A stretch of DNA of 64,000 nt from contig NC_016078.1 of NCBI RefSeq assembly GCF_000230555.1, positions 558,001 to 622,000 on the forward strand, written 5' to 3'. Shown one piece after another: positions 58,815 through 64,000 of the stretch; the first letter of the stretch is position 1; each line of letters begins with the position of its first letter. Origin of the DNA: Pelagibacterium halotolerans B2. GTDB lineage: Bacteria; Pseudomonadota; Alphaproteobacteria; Rhizobiales; Devosiaceae. The notes beneath the pieces are model-generated. The model saw only the letters and a program-made list of their open reading frames with translations. It had not been told where the DNA came from and made no database searches. A program made the position numbers and the translations under genes.

Positions 58815-60977
58815 TTACAGACTCTCGCTTGCGTCCGCGACGGGAGCGGTTGCCTGATCGATGGTTCCATCCCCGTTGTCGGCAAGGGATTGGCGCATTT
58901 GCTCGGAGAGATCAAGCAGCTTTATCGCTGCCGCCGGGGCCAGCGTGGGCGCCCGCTCGGGCGCTTGTTCTCCATCTTCACCGCCTTCGGCGTCGGCAAT
59001 GATGAAGGGCCGGGGCTCCATATCGACCCCGAAGACCGGCTTCACCTCGATATTTGTATGCGCATAGGCCATGAATTTCTGCCAGCTCATGGCCGGCAGC
59101 GTGCCGCCGGTCAGATTGTTCATGGCCGTGTAATTGTCGTTGCCGTACCAGACCGATGCAACATAATTGCCCGTATAGCCCACATACCATGCGTCGCGGT
59201 ACGAACTCGTCGTCCCGGTCTTGCCCGCGCTGGGCACGCCTTCCACGACCGCACGCCCGCCCGTTCCGCCATAATTGACGGCATTGAGAATGTCGTTCAT
59301 CGACAGCACGATCTGCTCGTCGAGCAGACGTTCCCGGTTCTCGTCGGGATGGGCCTCATAGATCACCTCGCCGCGCAAGGTGGTGATGCGGGTGACCCCG
59401 AACCCGGTTGCCCGATAGCCGCCATTGGCAAACACTGCATAGGCCGAGGCCATATCGAGCGCACTGACCGATGCCACTCCCAGCGCCAGCGAACGGGTCA
59501 CGGGAAATTCGTTGCGGATGCCCAGCCGATGCGCCATTTCGGCGATCGGTTCCCGGCCGGTCTGGGTGGACAGACGCACCGGCACGCTGTTGATCGACGC
59601 GGCCATGGCGGCTCGAATCGTCGTGGCACCGCGAAACGAGCGCCCATAATTTTGCGGGCACCAATTGCCGATGCAGATCGGCGAGTCCGAAATCGAACTG
59701 CGCGGCGTAAGACCGAGCATTTCGAACGCGGTTGCATAAACGAAAGGCTTGAAGGCCGATCCCGGCTGCCGGTTGGGCGCCACCGCGCGGTTGAACTGGC
59801 TTTGCCCGTAATCGGTACCGCCCACCATCGCCCGGACCGCACCATTATGCTCCATTGCCACCATGGCGCCCTGGTTGACGTTGTAGGCGGCGCCCTGTTC
59901 GCGCAGGACAGAAATTATCGCGTCTTCGGCATGCACCTGAAGATCGGGATCGATGGTTGTCCGCACCACGAACCCGACCTCGCTGCTGTCGCCAACGATG
60001 CGCTTGGTTTCCAGAAACGCCCAGTCGAGGAAATAATTGGGCGAATTGGCTTCCGCCGACCGGTCGATCGGTTCGGCCGGCCGCCGCCGTGCCGCCGTCA
60101 CCTGGCCCTCGGTGAGATAGCCGCCATTGACCATGTTGGTCAGCACCACATTGGCCCGCCCGCGCGCCGCCGCGATGTCCATATGCGGGGCGAAGCGGGA
60201 CGGAGCCTTGTAAAGCCCTGCCAGCATCGCCGCCTCGGCAAGGTCGATATCCTGGACCGGCTTTCCGAAATAAAATTCCGCAGCCGCGACAACGCCAATG
60301 GTGCCGCCCCCCATATAGGCGCGGTCGAGATAGAGCTTTAAGATTTCGTCCTTGGAATAATTGGCCTCGAGCCAGAAGGCGAGGAACAGCTCCTTGATCT
60401 TGCGCTCGAGCGTGCGTTCGTTGGACAGGAACAAGTTCTTGGCCAGTTGCTGGGTGATCGACGACCCGCCCTGCAGCCCTGAATCGCCTTCGGCGTTGGA
60501 CAGCAGCGCGCGCACCGTGCCCCAGACGTCGATGCCGAAATGCTCGTAAAACCGCCGGTCCTCGGTGGCCAGCGTCGCCTTGATGAGGAAATCGGGGATT
60601 TCCGAGAGTGCCACCGAATCATCGGCGCGAACCCCGCGCCGTCCGATCTCATTGCCGTACCGGTCCAGAAAGATCACCGAATAGTCCTCGGCCCGGTTGA
60701 ATTCGCCCGAAGCCGTCGCATCCATTGCCGAGAGCGCCAGCGCCACCATCAGAACCGAGCCCATGGCGCCAAAGCTCAGGGCGTCCGAAGCCAGCTCGAC
60801 GAAAATCCGCCGCAACCCCCGCACCGAAAAATTGGAGAAGAAATCCTGAATCCTGGTATAGACTCGTCCGGTCGAGCGCATGCCGTCATAAAGGAACGAA
60901 TCCAGCCACGCATCGGCCTCGAGCAGCCGGTTCTTGCCTTTGGCGCGCTTCTGCTTTGTGTAAAACGGGTCCTGCAC
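58815..60977 (-). CDS. Bifunctional class A penicillin-binding protein (PBP1 type)
   Basis: A 720-residue peptidoglycan glycosyltransferase-transpeptidase. A membrane anchor lies at about residues 66-86. The GT51 domain has catalytic Glu139 in ATEDRRFYEHFGID and GGSSITQQLAKN. The transpeptidase has Ser407 and Lys410 in PGSAFKP, the SIN triad at 461-463 and KTG at 586-588. It polymerises and crosslinks lipid II in the periplasm. The N-terminal cytoplasmic tail is basic (about 65 residues). It leads an operon with DUF1214 and DUF1254-like genes. Confidence 0.92.
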   Translation of the reverse strand: MQDPFYTKQKRAKGKNRLLEADAWLDSFLYDGMRSTGRVYTRIQDFFSNFSVRGLRRIFVELASDALSFGAMGSVLMVALALSAMDATASGEFNRAEDYSVIFLDRYGNEIGRRGVRADDSVALSEIPDFLIKATLATEDRRFYEHFGIDVWGTVRALLSNAEGDSGLQGGSSITQQLAKNLFLSNERTLERKIKELFLAFWLEANYSKDEILKLYLDRAYMGGGTIGVVAAAEFYFGKPVQDIDLAEAAMLAGLYKAPSRFAPHMDIAAARGRANVVLTNMVNGGYLTEGQVTAARRRPAEPIDRSAEANSPNYFLDWAFLETKRIVGDSSEVGFVVRTTIDPDLQVHAEDAIISVLREQGAAYNVNQGAMVAMEHNGAVRAMVGGTDYGQSQFNRAVAPNRQPGSAFKPFVYATAFEMLGLTPRSSISDSPICIGNWCPQNYGRSFRGATTIRAAMAASINSVPVRLSTQTGREPIAEMAHRLGIRNEFPVTRSLALGVASVSALDMASAYAVFANGGYRATGFGVTRITTLRGEVIYEAHPDENRERLLDEQIVLSMNDILNAVNYGGTGGRAVVEGVPSAGKTGTTSSYRDAWYVGYTGNYVASVWYGNDNYTAMNNLTGGTLPAMSWQKFMAYAHTNIEVKPVFGVDMEPRPFIIADAEGGEDGEQAPERAPTLAPAAAIKLLDLSEQMRQSLADNGDGTIDQATAPVADASESL

Positions 60978-61129
60978 CTTGGGCCTTTGCTGTTCGGCTT
61001 TGATTGATTGCCCGTCCGGGTGCGCTCGATCCCGAACCGATGCTATTGTATGGCGTTAAGCCCCCATGGGTCATCACAATTTTATGTGGTTTTGCCAACT
61101 GGGTTAAAAGTGTGGAGCTGGTGCCGCCA

Positions 61130-61579
61130 ATGGCATTCTGGGATGAAAAGCCGCTTGAGGCCATGACCACCGAGGAGTGGGAGGCGCTGTGCGACGGCTG
61201 CGGCAAATGCTGCCTGCTCAAGCTCGAGGACGAGGACAGCGGCGAGATTTTTCCCGCCAACGTCCGCTGCAAGCTGCTCGACGGCGAAACCTGCGGCTGC
61301 TCGGACTATCCCAACCGCCAGGCCAAGGTGCCCGATTGCATCAAGCTCACGCCCGAAAAGGTGCACGAGATCGCCTGGATTCCCAAGAGCTGCGCCTATC
61401 GCCGCATCGCCGAGGGCAGGGGGCTGGCCTGGTGGCACCCGCTGGTCTCGGGCGATCCCGAAACCGTCCACGCCGCCGGCATCTCGGTCCGCGGCCGCAC
61501 GATTGCCGAGGCGGACGCGGATACGTCCGATTGGGAAAGCCACATCATCGATTGGGTCGATTGGGAGCCTGCGGAATGA
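61130..61579 (+). CDS. YcgN family cysteine cluster protein (UPF0260)
   Basis: A 149-residue protein with clustered cysteines: CDGCGKCCL (21, 24, 27, 28), then [17 protein letters not shown] and PDCIKLTP. The arrangement is that of YkgJ/YcgN proteins, thought to bind zinc or Fe-S, function unproven. ATG 61130 ([21 protein letters not shown]) matches the family N-terminus; the frame extends upstream without support. GGAGCTG precedes it. Confidence 0.87.
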   Translation: MAFWDEKPLEAMTTEEWEALCDGCGKCCLLKLEDEDSGEIFPANVRCKLLDGETCGCSDYPNRQAKVPDCIKLTPEKVHEIAWIPKSCAYRRIAEGRGLAWWHPLVSGDPETVHAAGISVRGRTIAEADADTSDWESHIIDWVDWEPAE

Positions 61580-61699
61580 CTTGCGTGGCGCCGCAAATTT
61601 AACTATGTACGCTGCACGAATTTAATCTCGCGGCGCCCCTGTCGGTTCCGCGCGGGCGTTTGCGTCATCTTCGATGACGCTCATCAACAGGGGACCCTC

Positions 61700-63946
61700 A
61701 TGTACGGCTCGATCGAAATCCGCGGCGCGCGCGAAAACAATCTCAAGAACGTCTGCGTGGATATCCCCAAGCGCAAGATCACGGTTTTCACCGGCGTTTC
61801 GGGTTCGGGCAAATCCTCGCTGGTCTTCGATACCATCGCCGCTGAATCCCAGAGGCTCATCAACGAGACCTATCCCGCCTTCGTCCAGCAGTTCATGCCC
61901 CATTACGGCCAGCCCGACGCCGACTCGCTGGCCAACATCTCGGCGGCCATCATTGTCGACCAGCAGCGTCTCGGCGGCAATTCGCGCTCGACGGTGGCCA
62001 CGGCGACCGACACGGCACAAATGCTGCGGGTCGTCTTTTCGCGCGCCGCGAACCCGGCGCTCGGCTCCCCGGGGTTTTATTCCTACAACGACCCGCGCGG
62101 CATGTGCGCCGAATGCGAGGGCATCGGCCAGGTCGCGGCCATGGACATGAGCGCGGTGGTGGACGAGGGCAAATCGCTCAAGCAAGGTGCCCTGCTCGCC
62201 AAGGGCTTCGAGGTCGATGGCTGGTGGTCGTCGATCTATTTCGGCTCGGGGCTCTTCGATACCGACAAGCCGATCCGCGATTTTACCGCCGACGAGCGCT
62301 CCATGCTTTTTGATCTCGACGATGGCCGCAAGGTCAAGGTCGGCAAGATCAACCTCACCTATCAGGGCGTCATCCCGCGTCTCAAGCGTTCCCTTGGCGA
62401 CAAGGACCCCGAAAAACTCCAGCCGCACATGCGCGCGGAATACGAGCGGATATTCACCCGCAAGGTCTGCTCGTCATGCAACGGCACCCGCCTCAACGCC
62501 GAGGCGCTCGAAAGCCGGCTTTCCGGCAAAAACATCGCCGAGCTTTCTGCAATGCAGGTCAGCGACCTTGCCGCCTTCATCCGCGCGCTCGATGCGCCCA
62601 ACGTCAAACCCATGCTCGATGCGCTTGCAGCCCGGCTCGACAATCTCGTCACCATCGGGCTCGGCTATCTCAGTCTCGATCGGGAAAGCTCCACGCTATC
62701 GGGCGGCGAAAGCCAGCGGGTCAAGATGGTCCGGCACCTGGGCTCGGGGTTAACCGACATGCTCTATGTATTCGACGAACCCAGCGTCGGCCTGCACCCC
62801 CATGACGTCGGCCGCCTCGCCGGGCTCATGGAGCAATTGCGCGACAAGGGCAACACCGTCCTCGTCGTCGAGCACAAGCCCGACATGATCGCCATTGCCG
62901 ATCACATCGTCGATATGGGGCCGCTTGCCGGATCGAAGGGCGGGGAAGTGGTGTTCGAGGGCAATTTCGAGGGCCTGCTCGCCTCGGGCACGCTCACCGG
63001 TAACCACATGCGAAAGCACCAGCCGATCAAAACCGACGGCCGCAAGCCCAAGGGCAATATCGCCATCGAAAACGCCAGCCTCAACAATCTCAAGAACCTG
63101 TCGGTTCAAATCCCCACCGGGGTTCTTACGGTCGTCACCGGCGTCGCGGGATCGGGAAAGTCCTCGCTCATTCAGGGCTGCCTGCCCAGGGCGCACCCCG
63201 ATACCGTCATTATCGACCAGAACCTCGCGCGCGGCTCGCGGCGCTCCAACACCGCAACCTATACCGGCGTTCTCGACAGCGTCCGCAAGGCCTTCGCCAA
63301 GGAAAACGGTGTCGAAGCGTCGCTCTTTTCGGCCAATTCCAAGGGGGCATGTCCCGATTGCAACGGGCTGGGCGTGATCTATACCGACCTGGCCCATCTC
63401 GATCCCATGGCGACGACGTGCGAAACCTGCGAGGGCAAGCGCTTCACCGATGAAGTTCTCACCTACACACTGCGCGGCCGGACCATTTCGGACGTCTATG
63501 ATTTCGCTATCGCCGATGCGCTGGACTTTTTCACCGAGCCTGCCGTGGTCAAAATCCTCAAGGGTCTCGACGATGTCGGGCTGGGCTATCTGACGCTCGG
63601 CCAGCCGCTTTCGACCCTCTCGGGCGGCGAACGCCAGCGATTGAAGCTGGCCGCCGAACTGGGCCGCAAGGGACAGACCTATGTGCTCGACGAGCCCACC
63701 ACGGGCTTGCACATGAACGATGTCGACACCCTGATCGGCCTGTTCGATCGCCTCGTGGACAACGGCTCGACGGTCATCGTCATCGAGCACAATCTCGATG
63801 TGATTTCCCGCGCCGACTGGACCATCGATCTCGGCCCCGGCGCCGGCCATGAAGGCGGTGCGGTCGTTTTTGAGGGTGCTCCGGCTGATTTGGCTCGCGC
63901 CGAAAAATCGCTTACAGGTCAACACCTTGCGGCGCATCAGACCTGA
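61700..63946 (+). CDS. Short UvrA-like ABC ATPase
   Basis: A 748-residue UvrA paralogue with two ABC modules. Walker A motifs are GVSGSGKSS (residues 32-40) and GVAGSGKSS near 490; signatures LSGGESQRV and LSGGERQRL; Walker [14 protein letters not shown] and [14 protein letters not shown]. Zinc-type CAEC, CSSC, CPDC and CETC pairs are present. It is roughly 200 residues shorter than UvrA and I see no clear UvrB-binding insert, so it belongs to the short UvrA-like class that includes drug-resistance proteins (DrrC) and UvrA2. The housekeeping uvrA is presumably elsewhere. Confidence 0.88.
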   Translation: MYGSIEIRGARENNLKNVCVDIPKRKITVFTGVSGSGKSSLVFDTIAAESQRLINETYPAFVQQFMPHYGQPDADSLANISAAIIVDQQRLGGNSRSTVATATDTAQMLRVVFSRAANPALGSPGFYSYNDPRGMCAECEGIGQVAAMDMSAVVDEGKSLKQGALLAKGFEVDGWWSSIYFGSGLFDTDKPIRDFTADERSMLFDLDDGRKVKVGKINLTYQGVIPRLKRSLGDKDPEKLQPHMRAEYERIFTRKVCSSCNGTRLNAEALESRLSGKNIAELSAMQVSDLAAFIRALDAPNVKPMLDALAARLDNLVTIGLGYLSLDRESSTLSGGESQRVKMVRHLGSGLTDMLYVFDEPSVGLHPHDVGRLAGLMEQLRDKGNTVLVVEHKPDMIAIADHIVDMGPLAGSKGGEVVFEGNFEGLLASGTLTGNHMRKHQPIKTDGRKPKGNIAIENASLNNLKNLSVQIPTGVLTVVTGVAGSGKSSLIQGCLPRAHPDTVIIDQNLARGSRRSNTATYTGVLDSVRKAFAKENGVEASLFSANSKGACPDCNGLGVIYTDLAHLDPMATTCETCEGKRFTDEVLTYTLRGRTISDVYDFAIADALDFFTEPAVVKILKGLDDVGLGYLTLGQPLSTLSGGERQRLKLAAELGRKGQTYVLDEPTTGLHMNDVDTLIGLFDRLVDNGSTVIVIEHNLDVISRADWTIDLGPGAGHEGGAVVFEGAPADLARAEKSLTGQHLAAHQT

Positions 63947-64000
63947 TTTTATGCACCGGCGCGCGAAAAATATCGTGATGAACGCTTTCTGAATATCGAG
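63947..64000. other. Window end, no feature
   Basis: These 54 bases after the UvrA-like stop show no gene start or structured element. Confidence 0.5.

Noticed and set aside
58239..60341. 700-codon open frame on the plus strand opposite the PBP1 gene
   Set aside because: A high-GC antisense frame; the minus-strand protein has all catalytic motifs of a class A PBP.

Overview
The window is a gene-dense, GC-rich stretch of an alphaproteobacterial chromosome. Several lineage-restricted families point to Hyphomicrobiales: a MucR/Ros zinc-finger regulator, proteins resembling TIGR02301 and TIGR03808, DUF1491, DUF2336, DUF5330 and DUF6456, a DnaA-C-like HTH protein and a group 3 truncated haemoglobin. 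The overall style suggests Devosiaceae (Devosia/Pelagibacterium type), but that placement is inferred. I see no phage, transposase or CRISPR locus. Codon use looks uniform, so this reads as core chromosome.

Layout. 1-10 kb: kbl-tdh threonine catabolism, a lipid kinase, three one-component regulators (TetR, MarR-GNAT, TetR), an RlmN/Cfr-like radical SAM enzyme, a GT1 glycosyltransferase with a DUF6653 membrane protein, then TIGR02301-Nudix divergent from an SRAP/HMCES-type DNA-protein crosslinking protein. 10-20 kb: a TetR/SDR divergent pair with a clear operator, a hemerythrin-like protein, an FAD-linked oxidase, fabI, a histidine phosphatase, a globin, aroC and ribB. 20-30 kb: HDAC-like deacetylase-xseB-SCO-tlyA, sua5/tsaC, a GFA protein, dnaJ-like/pdxH, DUF1499, an MBL hydrolase, bioY and a type II NADH dehydrogenase. 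30-42 kb: tRNA-Pro(CGG), a possible 34-codon microprotein gene, tRNA-Gln(TTG), pcaD, PadR, an SH3-like protein, an asparaginase, a TIGR03808-like protein, a HerA-like ATPase, a LOG-like protein, a receiver-like protein, sodB, oligopeptidase B and msrB. 42-48 kb: the seven-gene Mrp Na+/H+ antiporter operon (A-G), each junction overlapping or nearly so. 48-56 kb: mucR, the DnaA-C-like/DUF6456 pair, sufE, DUF5330, a PAS sensor kinase coupled to a peptidoglycan-binding protein and DUF1491, DUF2336 and a lipoprotein. 56.4-57.7 kb: a gene-free island of repeats. 57.7-64 kb: a DUF1254-like/DUF1214/PBP1 operon, a YcgN-type protein and a short UvrA paralogue.

The most unusual material is between the genes. 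At least three families of palindromic repeats fill the intergenic spaces. One (family D below) has a conserved core, stem arms that differ in sequence between copies but stay complementary, and a position at or within a few bases of stop codons; in several cases the TAG stop lies in the element's own edge. Two loci carry it as threefold tandem arrays of 64-bp and 60-bp period, and two single copies are followed by a second hairpin of unrelated sequence. Other points of interest are a perfect 20-bp palindrome against the start of the MarR-GNAT gene, an RlmN/Cfr-like paralogue with its own promoter, a threonine dehydrogenase without the structural-zinc cysteines, and a 34-codon hydrophobic ORF with an ideal Shine-Dalgarno sequence.
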